NCBI RefSeq assembly: GCF_934630525.1
Contig: NZ_CAKTVX010000009.1
Coordinates: forward strand, 23,869 to 87,868
Source: an uncultured Slackia sp.
GTDB lineage: Bacteria > Actinomycetota > Coriobacteriia > Coriobacteriales > Eggerthellaceae
Reading direction: 5' to 3'
Length of the DNA stretch: 64,000 bases
Under the pieces are notes generated by a model, which was not told the DNA's origin, did not search any database, and saw only the letters and a program-made list of their open reading frames with translations. Position numbers and translations under genes: made by a program. This document shows, one piece after another, positions 32,761 to 41,731 of this stretch (position 1 is the first letter of the stretch; every line of letters begins with the position of its first letter).

Positions 32761-32847
32761 TGGTGCGGGTGAAAGGACTTGAACCTTCATGGGGTTGCCC
32801 CCATACGGACCTGAACCGTACGCGTCTGCCAATTCCGCCACACCCGC
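32761..32847 (-). tRNA. tRNA-Leu (anticodon CAG)
   Basis: On the minus strand the acceptor GCGGGTG pairs with CACCCGC, followed by A and an encoded CCA (32761-32763). The anticodon stem TACGG/CCGTA holds the loop TTCAGGT, giving CAG. A long variable arm (TGGGG-GCAA-CCCCA) marks a class II tRNA, and the T arm contains TTCAAGT. Confidence 0.95.
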
Positions 32848-32873
32848 GTGGCTTCTTGCTGAAGCGAGTTAGT

Positions 32874-32902
32874 ACTATATCTGAAGCGATTCGTGGATGC
32901 AA
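32874..32902 (-). promoter_or_regulatory. Promoter of tRNA-Leu
   Basis: On the minus strand TTGCAT (32902-32897) and TATAGT (32879-32874) are 17 bases apart, 27 bases upstream of the tRNA. The region 32903-33137 beyond it shows no gene or repeat that I can support. Confidence 0.7.
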
Positions 32903-33137
32903 GCACTTTTTTCGAAAAAATGAGATTCGATTTCGTGGTTGGCTGAAGAAGTAACCTCGGCACTGCGAATGGAGGCGCGGGGTTTGCGCTTGCATTTGGA
33001 TTAGTTGAAAAAGCGCGCGCAACGCTGCAAGTGCAAGCGCAACGCCCTTGCACTTGTTTTTTCAGCCTGAGGATTTCTGATTTCGGGAGCGCGGGGAGCC
33101 GAGCTCGGGAGCTTTATCCCTCGGGCGCCTTCCTCAA

Positions 33138-33170
33138 AATAAAAATGCCGACACGAAGCCGGCATTTCTT
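33138..33170 (-). terminator. Terminator of the small acidic-tail membrane protein gene
   Basis: On the minus strand AAATGCCGG and CCGGCATTT-type arms (33142-33150 with 33159-33167) close a short loop and are followed by TTTTTATTTT. Confidence 0.75.
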
Positions 33171-33210
33171 TCAACGGTTGTGGGCTTGAGGTGCCTGGTT
33201 GGTTCGGCGA

Positions 33211-33414
33211 CTATTCGTCCTCGTCATCGTCATCATCGAAGAAGGTGAAATCGTCATCGTCGTCTTCGACTTCGCCGCGATCTTTGAATGTTTGGCGGGT
33301 GCGCCACTCCATAATCACGCACACCAAGACCGAAATCACGAGGCCTGCAAGCACCAGAATGCCCACGCCAGCGAATGATTCGAAGAAAAAGTGGTACAGC
33401 GACTCTATGCTCAT
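33211..33414 (-). CDS. Small single-helix membrane protein with poly-acidic tail
   Basis: I choose the start at 33414, where AGGAAG lies upstream; the frame stays open further but codes for an unlikely basic extension. The 67-residue protein has one helix ('GVGILVLAGLVISVLVCVI') at about residues 16-35 and a C-terminus almost wholly Asp/Glu/Phe ('DDDDDFTFFDDDDDEDE'). The Asp tail would be cytosolic by the positive-inside rule and could bind cations or a basic partner. I do not recognise a family. It is monocistronic. Confidence 0.65.
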   Translation of the reverse strand: MSIESLYHFFFESFAGVGILVLAGLVISVLVCVIMEWRTRQTFKDRGEVEDDDDDFTFFDDDDDEDE

Positions 33415-33780
33415 GACGATCTTCCTAAGTTTTAGATGAGTAATTGCGCCTTCGCGCTCCTGCGATTCTAAACGATTGCGCGCAGAAGTTGGGCGAGACT
33501 TGTTCATATTGCAGAGAACCAAACAACCTCGCGGAACGGGTGCGCGTGCGGGGGAATTGCGCGCTTGCGGCGCTTGGCGTGTTTTTGGGCGCACTCGGGC
33601 CGCCCTGTGCAAGCGCGTTTGCTTTTTCGCCGGAGCTTGGCGGATGGTTTAGCGGGCTCGCGCGAAGCCGCGTTCATACGCTTCTGCGGTCGGCGCCGGC
33701 GGATAAAGAAGGCCGTTAGCGAGCGCGCGCCTGAAGACTGCGGGGCTTTGCGATACTATAAACGGTTATTGGTGAAGCAA
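33415..33780. other. Gap between divergent genes, no gene supported
   Basis: This G+C-rich stretch separates the divergent small membrane protein and the kinase operon. A possible -10 box, TACTAT or TATAAA, occurs at about 33753-33761, 20-30 bases ahead of the operon's first ATG. No repeat or structured element stands out. Confidence 0.4.
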
Positions 33781-34743
33781 ATGCATCGCGAAGGGAAAGG
33801 TTGGTGGGTTTTGAAGAGGCTGGGCGGTGAGATTGAGGCATCGAACCCCCGCAAGCGGGTGAAGCTTGCGCCAGCGGCCGCGTCACTTGTGACGTTTTCT
33901 TTCGCGCTTTTGTTTTCAAGCGCGCTGTTGTATGCGGCGCTCTTCCCGGGCTTTTCCGTGCCGAGCTCGTATGCGTCTTTCCACGCCGAGAAGAGCAGCT
34001 CCGCATCGCCTGAGGGCATTATTCGCGCGCTCGTCGGCGACGGTTCGAGCGAAGCCTCTTCTGATGACGGGAGCGAGCCCTCTTCTGACGTTTCGGCATC
34101 TTCTGCGCTTACGTTCTCGAGCTTTTTCGCTTCCGCGCTCCAATCGACCGAGGCGACCGTTTCGAAAAACGAATCCGTCAACTCGCAGGACCCTTCATCG
34201 GGCAATTCCTCTTCGGGCGATGCGTCGGGCGGTTCTGACCAGTCGGGCCCTTCGGGCGGAAGCCCCGCTGGCTCAGGTGGTTCGGGTGGCACCGGTTCCA
34301 ACAGTTCGGGCGGCGCTGCGACGGCGTCGGGCCTTACGGCGGCCGAAGAAAATGAATTCCACGCGTTTCTCGTGGACCGGTTCAATCAATGCGTGCAGCT
34401 TTCTGGCAGCCTGCGTGAATCTGCGGGGCATTTGAACTACGACGTGGACTTGGGGTATTTCGGCGATGCCGCGCAATGGTATTCCGACATGCTTGTCTAT
34501 GACAGCTCGATCGACTCCATGAAGGCGGCGCTCAACATGAAAGTTGCCGTGGCCGAGCGTTCGCGTTATTACCGCTTTTGGGAAGAAATTGAATATATGG
34601 TGAACGACTTGGGCACTATGTCGGTCGCGCTCGTGGGTCAGTGGGGGGCCGCGAAGCAATCGGCCTCGGCGAGCGCCGTGGACATCTCTGGGCCCTATGC
34701 GAGCTACCGCGCGCATGAGGATAGGGCGAGGAGCTTGGCATGA
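33781..34743 (+). CDS. Ser/Gly-rich exported protein, first gene of a kinase-FHA operon
   Basis: I do not recognise a family. I choose ATG 33781, but its ribosome site is weak and the start is uncertain. The 320-residue product has a basic N-terminus, one hydrophobic helix (about 38-58), and a low-complexity exterior rich in Ser, Gly and Asp ('SSGNSSSGDASGGSDQSG', 'GSGGTGSNSSGG'). A C-terminal domain of about 130 residues follows ('AEENEFHAFLVDRFNQCVQL', 'YYRFWEEIEYMVNDLGTM'), predicted helical. The stop overlaps the kinase start (ATGA), so the two are translationally coupled and probably act together. Confidence 0.72.
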   Translation: MHREGKGWWVLKRLGGEIEASNPRKRVKLAPAAASLVTFSFALLFSSALLYAALFPGFSVPSSYASFHAEKSSSASPEGIIRALVGDGSSEASSDDGSEPSSDVSASSALTFSSFFASALQSTEATVSKNESVNSQDPSSGNSSSGDASGGSDQSGPSGGSPAGSGGSGGTGSNSSGGAATASGLTAAEENEFHAFLVDRFNQCVQLSGSLRESAGHLNYDVDLGYFGDAAQWYSDMLVYDSSIDSMKAALNMKVAVAERSRYYRFWEEIEYMVNDLGTMSVALVGQWGAAKQSASASAVDISGPYASYRAHEDRARSLA

Positions 34744-36764
34744 GTGGCTGGCTTTCGGGGCCGCGCGACTCGCGGCCATTGGGATATTCGGCAATCGATG
34801 GGGGCGGCGACCCCTTCGGCGGCGCTCGGGTAGTGAGCGTTGCGCACTTCGAGCCGGCTGTTGGCATGCAGGGCGAGGCGCTCGATTCGTACAAGCGCCG
34901 TTTCGGCACGCTCTTCGTTGACGAGTCTACACGCCGTCGCGGCGGCATTGGGTCGGTCGTGCGTGCGACCAATGTGCTTGGCGAGCAGTTCGCGCTGAAA
35001 ACGCTCGTTATGCCCGAGCGCGACGAGCGTGCGAGCGATGCTGAATACGAACGCTATGGAGCGGGTTTGAAAACCGCGTTTCGTCAGGAATTCGAGTGTC
35101 ACAAGGCCGTTTCGGGCCTCAAGGGATTTCCTCATTTGTATGGGATGGGCGAGGTCGCGGGCGCGCCTGCCATCGTTATGGAATGGGTGTGCGGCGAAAC
35201 GCTCGCGCATGTATGCGACGCCCTTGCGGTTGACGGGGCCGGCCGCATGCCCACGCTTGTGGCTGCTCAAATCGGCCGCGACGTGTTTGACCTGCTTGCG
35301 CACCTTGATTTCCTTGAAGGCGGCTTTGTCCATCGCGACATCTCGCTCGCCAATGTGATGGTTCGAACTTCACGCCTCTCCCTTGCCGAGCAGGTTGAGG
35401 AAGGCTTCTTCGATGTGTGCCTTATCGACTTCGGGTCGTCGACGCCGGAAGAGATGCAAGGCTCGTCGTTCACGAGGGTCAGTTCTCTTACTCGCAAGGC
35501 GACGGCCGATTTTGCGCCGCCCGAGATGCTTACGGAGGATATCGCGGGAGTCGATGCGCTGCGCAAATCGCCCAAAATCGATGTGTATGCGACGGCGAGC
35601 GTGATATACCGGCTCGCCTGCGGGCGTGCGCCGTTTGACCTGGAGGCGGAAACCGCGCAGCCCGCGGCAGGTTCGGGCGATGCGGCCGATTCGAGAAGCG
35701 GAAAAAGGTTCGGGAAAAATGCCGAAGCAGCGAACCGCGCGTTCTCTCCGTATCGCGTAAAAACCGAGACCGCTCCCGCCCGCCCCGTGTTCGCGCATGC
35801 GGCGGCGGCCGATATCGCCGCAGTGCTTCTCTGCGAGCCGGAAGTGGACAAGGCTCTTCGTCGCGCGTGCTCCGATGCGGCGCAAGCCCCGAGCGTCGAC
35901 GAGGTGCGCGATGCGCTTGCGTTCGTCGACGACCAGCTCGCCTCCGTGCTTTTGGCGTGCCTTTCCGCTGATCAAGGGGCGCGCCCCACGGCGCATGAGG
36001 CTTTCAATGCGTTTTCGGCGTTTTGCGGCCACTATTTGGAAAACGTTGTGCTTTCGTTTCAGGGCGAGCCGCTGATCCCATGCACGTTCGATGGTTCGGG
36101 CGCGGGGTCGATGCGCGATATGTTTGCCGCGCGATTGGCGGTGCGTATTGCCGCGTGGGCGGCTTCGGCGGCAGTGCTCGTGGTTGTAGCCGCGTCGGCG
36201 GCGTATTCGGTGGATGGCATGGAGGCGAGCCTTCTTTTACCCGGCATGCAATGGCGAGGGGCGCTTGAGCCTTGGATGGTCGCCCTTGCGTTGGCTGCGC
36301 CCGCCGTGCTCGGAGTTGTTTTTCGCGGTCCGAGCTTGCATTCGCGAGCCGGCTTCATTCGGGCGAGCTTCGGCGTTGCGGCGGCGGCCGTGGTTGAGGG
36401 CTTCGTCTTGTCGAATGCGGCGGTGGCTCCGCCGAGCGCGCATGCGAGTTTGGCGGCGGCCCTTTTTGCAGCCGCTGCTGCGGCATGGTGTCCATTTGTG
36501 GCCGATTTTGCGTTGGCGGTGGTATATGGCCCCGCTCGTAAGAAAATACATGGGACCTTGCCGCCGGGCGCAGCGCCTCGGGGCGCGTTTGGCGCTGCTG
36601 CGGCGGCGTTGGAAGAGCCCCAAGGCGATAGAGCGTGCAAAAATGCTTCGGATGGTCAGAATGTTTCGGCCGAGCAGAACGCTTCGGACGAGCAGGAAGA
36701 ACCAGCTGAGCAGAAAGATTCGGTTTTAGAAGACCCAAGGAAGGAAGGTGACCAGAGTGAATAA
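34740..36764 (+). CDS. Membrane Ser/Thr protein kinase without PASTA repeats
   Basis: The 674-residue protein has a kinase domain at about residues 55-430. Key residues are Lys87 in 'FALKTLV', the catalytic loop 'HRDISLANVMV' with Asp200 and Asn205, and 'DFGSS' at 230-234. The glycine loop is weak ('RRGGIGSVVRA'). The domain is split by insertions of about 90 residues beyond 'VIYRLACGRAPFDLE'. About four helices lie at 465-600 and an acidic tail rich in Glu and Asn ends the chain. Bacterial PknB relatives usually have one helix and PASTA repeats; this one has neither. It overlaps the FHA gene. Confidence 0.9.
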   Translation: MSGWLSGPRDSRPLGYSAIDGGGDPFGGARVVSVAHFEPAVGMQGEALDSYKRRFGTLFVDESTRRRGGIGSVVRATNVLGEQFALKTLVMPERDERASDAEYERYGAGLKTAFRQEFECHKAVSGLKGFPHLYGMGEVAGAPAIVMEWVCGETLAHVCDALAVDGAGRMPTLVAAQIGRDVFDLLAHLDFLEGGFVHRDISLANVMVRTSRLSLAEQVEEGFFDVCLIDFGSSTPEEMQGSSFTRVSSLTRKATADFAPPEMLTEDIAGVDALRKSPKIDVYATASVIYRLACGRAPFDLEAETAQPAAGSGDAADSRSGKRFGKNAEAANRAFSPYRVKTETAPARPVFAHAAAADIAAVLLCEPEVDKALRRACSDAAQAPSVDEVRDALAFVDDQLASVLLACLSADQGARPTAHEAFNAFSAFCGHYLENVVLSFQGEPLIPCTFDGSGAGSMRDMFAARLAVRIAAWAASAAVLVVVAASAAYSVDGMEASLLLPGMQWRGALEPWMVALALAAPAVLGVVFRGPSLHSRAGFIRASFGVAAAAVVEGFVLSNAAVAPPSAHASLAAALFAAAAAAWCPFVADFALAVVYGPARKKIHGTLPPGAAPRGAFGAAAAALEEPQGDRACKNASDGQNVSAEQNASDEQEEPAEQKDSVLEDPRKEGDQSE

Positions 36765-37701
36765 CAACCCTACGCCCTGCGGCGCCCTGTTTGACGTGAT
36801 GAAAAAACACGCCAGCATCAGCTACAAAGAGCTCGCGGGCCTTATTCTGTCGAATCGCCCTCTTTCGGATGGCCGGAGCCCCATAAGCCGCGTCGGCGAT
36901 AGAACGTGGATCTCGCGCTTCATCGTGCATGCGCCGGCTGGTTCGCTGCAGGAGCGTTATTTCTGCGACTATGGCGTGGCGGCGCTTCGCGTCATGGCAC
37001 GCCTTCGCTCTCGCACCAATCGTCCCATGCAGGGCCGTGATGTGCTTATCATGCTTCGCGACCAGGGAATTCCCGAAATGGCGGCAGCTCTTTCGCGCAT
37101 TGGCGAAGACGCGAGCGTCTTGCGCAACGTGTTCGACCGCCTGGTGTGCGGATCGGGCTATTCCGAAGACGAGCGGGCCGACGTGGCCATGGTGCTGTTC
37201 ATCTCGGCCGGTTGCATGGGGAGCGCTCGCAAGGCGGCCGCGTTTGCGCTCGAGTATGCGCAAACCTCGCACGGTGGCAGACTCGCGGCCACGCCAGCCA
37301 TTATGATGCGCGACGATGGCGCCGAAGACGTGCGTGAAATAGAGCCGCTTCCTTTGTCGCTCGGCCTTCTTCGTGTCGTCGATGGCTACGTGAAGGGCTC
37401 GCCCCACTGGGTCGACCCCGGCAGCAAAGAGATTGAAATTGGCGCGCTCGCCTTGGGCGATGACGATATCGCCGACGTGGGGGCGGGCGCTTCGGCCCAC
37501 CACGCGCGTCTCGTGCGTGAAGGCGCGGCGTGGTTTGTGCGCGACCTTGGGTCCACGAACGGCACGGAAATCGTGAGCGGCGCCACGGGCGAGCGCGCGG
37601 TTGTGCACGAAGGCGCGATGTCGCGGCTGAGCGCGGGCGACCGCCTTGTGCTCGGGGACGATACGGTGTTCATCGTCATCGAGGGCGTGCCAGGGGCGTA
37701 A
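36757..37701 (+). CDS. FHA-domain protein, likely kinase substrate or reader
   Basis: GTG 36757, with AAGGAAGG upstream, overlaps the kinase end by 8 bases. The 314-residue cytosolic protein has an N-terminal helical region of about 200 residues without a recognised domain, then a C-terminal FHA domain. It begins near 'KEIEIGALALGDDDIADV' and contains 'SAHHARLVREG', 'FVRDLGSTNGTEI' and 'LSAGDRLVLGDDTVFIV'. The SxxH and STNGT elements are the phosphothreonine-binding loops. It likely binds a phosphorylated protein, probably the kinase or its target, an inference from operon context. Confidence 0.9.
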   Translation: MNNNPTPCGALFDVMKKHASISYKELAGLILSNRPLSDGRSPISRVGDRTWISRFIVHAPAGSLQERYFCDYGVAALRVMARLRSRTNRPMQGRDVLIMLRDQGIPEMAAALSRIGEDASVLRNVFDRLVCGSGYSEDERADVAMVLFISAGCMGSARKAAAFALEYAQTSHGGRLAATPAIMMRDDGAEDVREIEPLPLSLGLLRVVDGYVKGSPHWVDPGSKEIEIGALALGDDDIADVGAGASAHHARLVREGAAWFVRDLGSTNGTEIVSGATGERAVVHEGAMSRLSAGDRLVLGDDTVFIVIEGVPGA

Positions 37702-37815
37702 AGCGAATAAACAGAGGGATGCTGCGTCTGGCGGTCTTATGGCTGGTTCAGCCCTTTCTTGTGCAACCTTCGCGCAGGCGGGGCGGCGCGTGGCTTGAAG
37801 CGTGCGCGTTTGGGC

Positions 37816-37821
37816 TATACT
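37816..37821 (+). promoter_or_regulatory. -10 box upstream of serS
   Basis: TATACT lies 100 bases ahead of the serS ATG. TTGAAG at 37795-37800 could be the -35 with a short 15-base spacer. No T-box features (such as a specifier stem or antiterminator) are apparent in the leader. Confidence 0.4.
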
Positions 37822-37921
37822 TTGGCGATATGTTTCTATTGCCCCTCGCGATGCGCGCGGGGCTCAAAGCCACCGAAGGCGGCGCGCCGCGCGTCGCAGT
37901 CACTTGAAGGAGTGCCAGGCC

Positions 37922-39205
37922 ATGCTTGATATTCGCTATGTTCGCGATAACCAGGAAGCCGTTGCCCAGGCAATGGCGAACCGCAATTTCCCGTGGGATG
38001 CCGAGCTGTTCGCATCGCTCGATGAGCAGCGTCGCGAGGCTATTTCCGCCGAGGAAAGCCTGCAGGCCGAGCGCAATGCCGCTTCTAAGGAAATCGGCAA
38101 GCTCATGGGCGCTGGCAAAAAGGAAGAGGCCGAAGCTGCCAAGGAACAGGTTCGCCAGATCAACGAAAAGCTCGCCGAGGCAAGCGCCAAGCGCGAAGAA
38201 GTCGACGCCAAGCTCAATGACATTTTGGTGGGCTCGCCGAACATTCCGTGCGACGCCACTCCGGTGGGCAAAGACGAAAGCGAAAACCCCGAGCGCCGTC
38301 GCTGGGGCACGCCGCGCGAGTTCGATTTCGATTTCAAGCCCCATTGGGATCTTGGCACCGATTTGGACATCCTCGATTTCGATCGTGGCAATAAGCTTTC
38401 GGGCAGCCGTTTCACGGTGCTCGGCGGCGCAGGCGCTCGTCTCGAGCGTGCGCTCATCAACTACTTCCTCGATACGCACACGTCCCGCGGTTTCAAAGAG
38501 TGGTGGCCGCCTATCGTCGTGAAGCGTCAGGCCATGTTCGGCACGGGCCAGCTTCCCAAATTCGAAGACGACGCATATCACGTTTCCGGCGACAACTTCC
38601 TTATTCCTACCGCCGAAGTCGTGCTTACCAACCTGCATGCGGGCGAAGTGCTCGATGCTGCCGATTTGCCGAAGTGGTACACCGCGTTCACGCCGTGCTT
38701 CCGCGAAGAGGCTGGCTCGGCTGGCCGCGACACGCGCGGCATCATCCGCCAGCACCAGTTCGACAAGGTCGAGATGGTGAAGTTCGCCACGCCCGAAGAT
38801 TCCGATGCCCAGCTCGAGAGCATGACCGCTGAAGCCGAATACCTGCTGCAGCAGCTCGAGCTGCCCTACCGCGTTATTTCTCTGTGCACGGGCGACCTGG
38901 GCTTTTCCGCACGCCAGACCTACGACGTCGAGGTGTGGCTGCCCAGCTACAACGCATACAAAGAGATTTCCAGCTGCTCGAACTGCGGCGACTTCCAGGC
39001 GCGTCGCGCGAACATCAAGTATCGCGACCCCGCGAACTTCAAGGGCACGCGCTACGTTCACACGCTGAACGGATCCGGCCTGCCTGCGGGCCGCACGATG
39101 GCTGCCATTTTGGAGAACTACCAGCAGGCCGACGGCTCCATCAAGGTGCCTGACGTGCTCGTTCCCTACATGGGCGGCATGGAATACATCAAGGCCGAAG
39201 CGTAA
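37922..39205 (+). CDS. serS: Seryl-tRNA synthetase
   Basis: ATG 37922 has GAAGGAG upstream. The 427-residue enzyme has the N-terminal coiled-coil arm (about 30-105) that contacts the long variable arm of tRNA-Ser, then a class II catalytic domain with motif 2 'CFREEAGSAGRDTRGIIRQH' and motif 3 'NGSGLPAGRTMAAILENYQ'. It charges tRNA-Ser with serine. The length matches the family. Three further genes follow with gaps of 18, 28 and 2 bases, so it heads a likely operon with genes of no known translational role. Confidence 0.97.
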   Translation: MLDIRYVRDNQEAVAQAMANRNFPWDAELFASLDEQRREAISAEESLQAERNAASKEIGKLMGAGKKEEAEAAKEQVRQINEKLAEASAKREEVDAKLNDILVGSPNIPCDATPVGKDESENPERRRWGTPREFDFDFKPHWDLGTDLDILDFDRGNKLSGSRFTVLGGAGARLERALINYFLDTHTSRGFKEWWPPIVVKRQAMFGTGQLPKFEDDAYHVSGDNFLIPTAEVVLTNLHAGEVLDAADLPKWYTAFTPCFREEAGSAGRDTRGIIRQHQFDKVEMVKFATPEDSDAQLESMTAEAEYLLQQLELPYRVISLCTGDLGFSARQTYDVEVWLPSYNAYKEISSCSNCGDFQARRANIKYRDPANFKGTRYVHTLNGSGLPAGRTMAAILENYQQADGSIKVPDVLVPYMGGMEYIKAEA

Positions 39206-39223
39206 AAACGCAAAGGCGCACGA

Positions 39224-40093
39224 ATGACCGAACCTCTTCGCGACGATACACGGGGCGCTGCGGCGCCCCCACCGCCCCCTCCGCCGAAATACGCGCCGGA
39301 GTCGTCGAATCCTGCGCCCGATGAGGAACTCCAGCAGGAAAGCGGAAGCGCGCGGGGCTCAGCTGCATCGCGGGCGAAGCTCAAGGGCAAGGGAAAGGCT
39401 CACGGCGGCAAACGCGTGGTTACCGCCTCTACGGTTGTAGCCCTGGTTGCCGCATGCATCGTTGTCGCCGCCTTGATTTTCGCGTTGTGGGCGATTGGTT
39501 TTGCACAGAAGTCTCCTCTCGACACCCGTCTGGGCGATGCGTCGTCGCAAAATTCGTCGAGCGCGCGTTCGTCTTCGTCTGACGATGCCGCGAAAAACGA
39601 CGAGTCGAAGCGAGCGACGGCCGATGTGCAGCAGGCTCTCAATGCGCTTGCCGCCGATGAAGATAGCCAGTTCCTCGATTGCGTACAGGAATTCGTGGAC
39701 GCATACGATTCCGTCGTTGACGAGAGGAGCTACTCGCTCGCCGATTTAGATATCGACGCCTCCGATTTGGCTCCGCGTTTGCGCTCGGAGTTCGAATGCA
39801 AAGTTGTCCAAGCTGATGTATACAACGGCATGGCTTGGGTCGACGTTGATGTGACCTCGAAAAACATAGCGAGCGCAGTTGATTCGTTCGCTCGCGAGGT
39901 GGCGGGCGATGCCTTGTCGTATGACGACGAGGATGCTTATCGCGCACATTTGAAAGAAGCGCTGCTCGATTCAATCGACAAGCAAAAGCCGCGCACGGTG
40001 CGCGTGCTGCTCACGCTCGAGCAGGGCGATGATGGGTGGCAGGTTTCGCAAAGCGACGTGGAATCGCTGCTCGGTTCGGCATGGGGTTCATAG
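39224..40093 (+). CDS. Membrane-anchored protein with DUF5105-like exterior
   Basis: The 289-residue protein has a proline-rich cytosolic N-terminus ('PPPPPPP'), one helix (about residues 67-90), an Ser/Asp-rich linker, and a C-terminal domain of about 160 residues ('CVQEFVDAYDSVVDERSYSL', 'FECKVVQADVYNGMAWVDVD', 'VRVLLTLEQGDDGWQV'). The exterior resembles DUF5105/DUF4878-type lipoprotein domains of the cystatin-like or NTF2-like fold, an uncertain assignment. It follows serS by 18 bases, and the next gene has the same layout of cytosolic head, helix and small exterior domain. Confidence 0.75.
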   Translation: MTEPLRDDTRGAAAPPPPPPPKYAPESSNPAPDEELQQESGSARGSAASRAKLKGKGKAHGGKRVVTASTVVALVAACIVVAALIFALWAIGFAQKSPLDTRLGDASSQNSSSARSSSSDDAAKNDESKRATADVQQALNALAADEDSQFLDCVQEFVDAYDSVVDERSYSLADLDIDASDLAPRLRSEFECKVVQADVYNGMAWVDVDVTSKNIASAVDSFAREVAGDALSYDDEDAYRAHLKEALLDSIDKQKPRTVRVLLTLEQGDDGWQVSQSDVESLLGSAWGS

Positions 40094-40121
40094 TGAAATT
40101 CAAGAAAGGGCTGCAGTAGGA

Positions 40122-41264
40122 ATGGTCAAGTCTCGTTCGAACGACTCTCATGCACGCCCTTCCGTGCGCCAGTCTGTTCCGCAGCCTGCAAAAGAATTTC
40201 TTGAACCAGCCGATTCGTTTGACCTGGGGGACGACGCCTCCAGCGCCGAGGCGGCTGCGGGAGAGTGGCTTGGCCGCAAGGCCGCGGCGAAATCGCGCAA
40301 GAAAAAATCGCTGAAAGAAAAAACCGCCCGTGGGTCGGCTGCGACTGCGGCGACGAAGGAACCGGCGCCTGCGCAGAAAGTTCCTGTCGCGCAGGAAACG
40401 CCGTTATCGCCGAGTGTGGCCGAGTCGGGCCGTGCCGACGCGTCGTCTTCGCCTGGTGCAGATGCCCTCTCGAATTCCGCATTGGATGAGACGTGCTCCC
40501 CTGATGCGGGCTCGTCGTCGCGCAATCGCCCCTCGCGTAGGGGAGCGGTGGCAAAGCCCCACTCTTCGGAGCACCGCAACCGCATTCTTAAAATCGTCGC
40601 CGTATGCTTTGCGGCAGTGCTTGTCGCATGCGCTGCCGTGGCCGCATTCTGGGCGTGGGATACGTGGCTTCGTTTCGACGATTCGGCCGATATCCAGGGC
40701 GAATGGCTTACCGCCAACGGCACCGCGCTCGTGGTTATCGATGCCGAAGCAATCCATATGCCCGATTCGGTCGATTTCAAATACACCCTGGATACGAAGA
40801 GCAAAACGATTTCTTATACGTTCGTTGATCTTACGGGCGGCGGCTCATACGAGTTCTCGCGAGACCGTGCGACGCTCACTATCACCGAGTCCGATGGGTC
40901 CCAAACGGTGTTCCAGAAATACTCCGACTCAACCGATGGGGAGCCTCGCGTGCTTTCGGCTGATGAAGCGGCGGCTCTAATGAATGCTGGCCAAGGCCAA
41001 GAAGGCGCCACTGCTCAGAATTCTGGCGATTCAAGCGAAGCCTCGGGTGAAGCATCGGCTGAAGCTTCTGGTGAAGCAGCTGGCGATTCAGCCGCGCAAA
41101 CCGAAACGACCGATGAATCGGCATCCTCTGCGTCTTCGGATCCTGCGCTAGATGAAGAGGAAAGCGCCAAAATCGCCGAAGCGCTTAACTCGAGCTCGGG
41201 CGATTTGTCTCCCGGATCGAATGCCGTGCAACCTGGCGCGATGGGCGCGGCTGCAGGAGCGTAG
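40122..41264 (+). CDS. Membrane-anchored protein with lipocalin-like (DUF5640-type) exterior
   Basis: I choose ATG 40122, with GAAAGGG upstream. The 380-residue protein has a disordered head of about 160 residues rich in Ser, Ala and Lys, a helix ('IVAVCFAAVLVACAAVAAFW') at about 175-195, and a small beta domain beginning 'DIQGEWLTANGTALVVIDA' with 'ISYTFVDLTGGGSYEF' and 'ATLTITESDGSQTVF'. This matches the DUF5640-type lipocalin-like pattern (GxW...). A tail of about 120 residues is low-complexity, rich in Ser, Glu and Ala. Ligand and role are unknown. It lies 28 bases after the preceding gene. Confidence 0.72.
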   Translation: MVKSRSNDSHARPSVRQSVPQPAKEFLEPADSFDLGDDASSAEAAAGEWLGRKAAAKSRKKKSLKEKTARGSAATAATKEPAPAQKVPVAQETPLSPSVAESGRADASSSPGADALSNSALDETCSPDAGSSSRNRPSRRGAVAKPHSSEHRNRILKIVAVCFAAVLVACAAVAAFWAWDTWLRFDDSADIQGEWLTANGTALVVIDAEAIHMPDSVDFKYTLDTKSKTISYTFVDLTGGGSYEFSRDRATLTITESDGSQTVFQKYSDSTDGEPRVLSADEAAALMNAGQGQEGATAQNSGDSSEASGEASAEASGEAAGDSAAQTETTDESASSASSDPALDEEESAKIAEALNSSSGDLSPGSNAVQPGAMGAAAGA

Positions 41265-41266
41265 CC

Positions 41267-41731
41267 TTGTTTTCCCAACGAAAACCGTTTGAACCAACTC
41301 AAGCGCCGCCGGCTTTTCAGTGGGCGTGCCGAATTGTGGCTATCGAGGTTCGGCCCGACCGCATGGTTGCTCATGTGGAAATATCCGATGAGCGATTCTG
41401 CTTTGCCACGCCGGCGCTTATCGCCGACCTTTTGCCGCGCTTTCCGAATATTCTGTCGCACACGTGCGTGAATGAGCGTGGCGAAACGTTTATGAGCGTG
41501 GCCGCAAACACGTCGATTCCCCATGTGCTCGAGCATTTGGTTATTGACGAGCAGGCTCGGCTTGATGAATCGCCCAGCAAGGTGGTGTTTGTCGGCAAAA
41601 CCGCGTGGTCGAATCGCTCCGAGCGCAAAGCGTGCGTGCAGGTGAGTTATGCCGACGAGCATGTTGCTCGCCAGGCGCTCGCCGTCGCGCAGTGCGAGCT
41701 GAACGACGCCTTGCTCGCGCGAGCTCGTTAG
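41267..41731 (+). CDS. Uncharacterised 154-residue protein, weakly cyanophycin-synthetase-N-like
   Basis: TTG 41267 lies two bases after the previous stop, with GCAGGAG upstream. The protein is soluble. The segment from residue 50 ('DLLPRFPNILSHTCVNERGE', 'SIPHVLEHLVIDEQ') resembles the small N-terminal domain of cyanophycin synthetase, which carries an LP.L..H.C then HV.EH..LE.Q pattern. No ATP-grasp or Mur ligase domain follows. The similarity is short and I treat it as a lead, not an assignment. It is the last gene of the serS group. Confidence 0.65.
   Translation: MFSQRKPFEPTQAPPAFQWACRIVAIEVRPDRMVAHVEISDERFCFATPALIADLLPRFPNILSHTCVNERGETFMSVAANTSIPHVLEHLVIDEQARLDESPSKVVFVGKTAWSNRSERKACVQVSYADEHVARQALAVAQCELNDALLARAR

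Noticed and set aside
37702..37921. A possible T-box or other riboswitch leader ahead of serS.
   Set aside because: No T-box core sequence or antiterminator pairing could be found.
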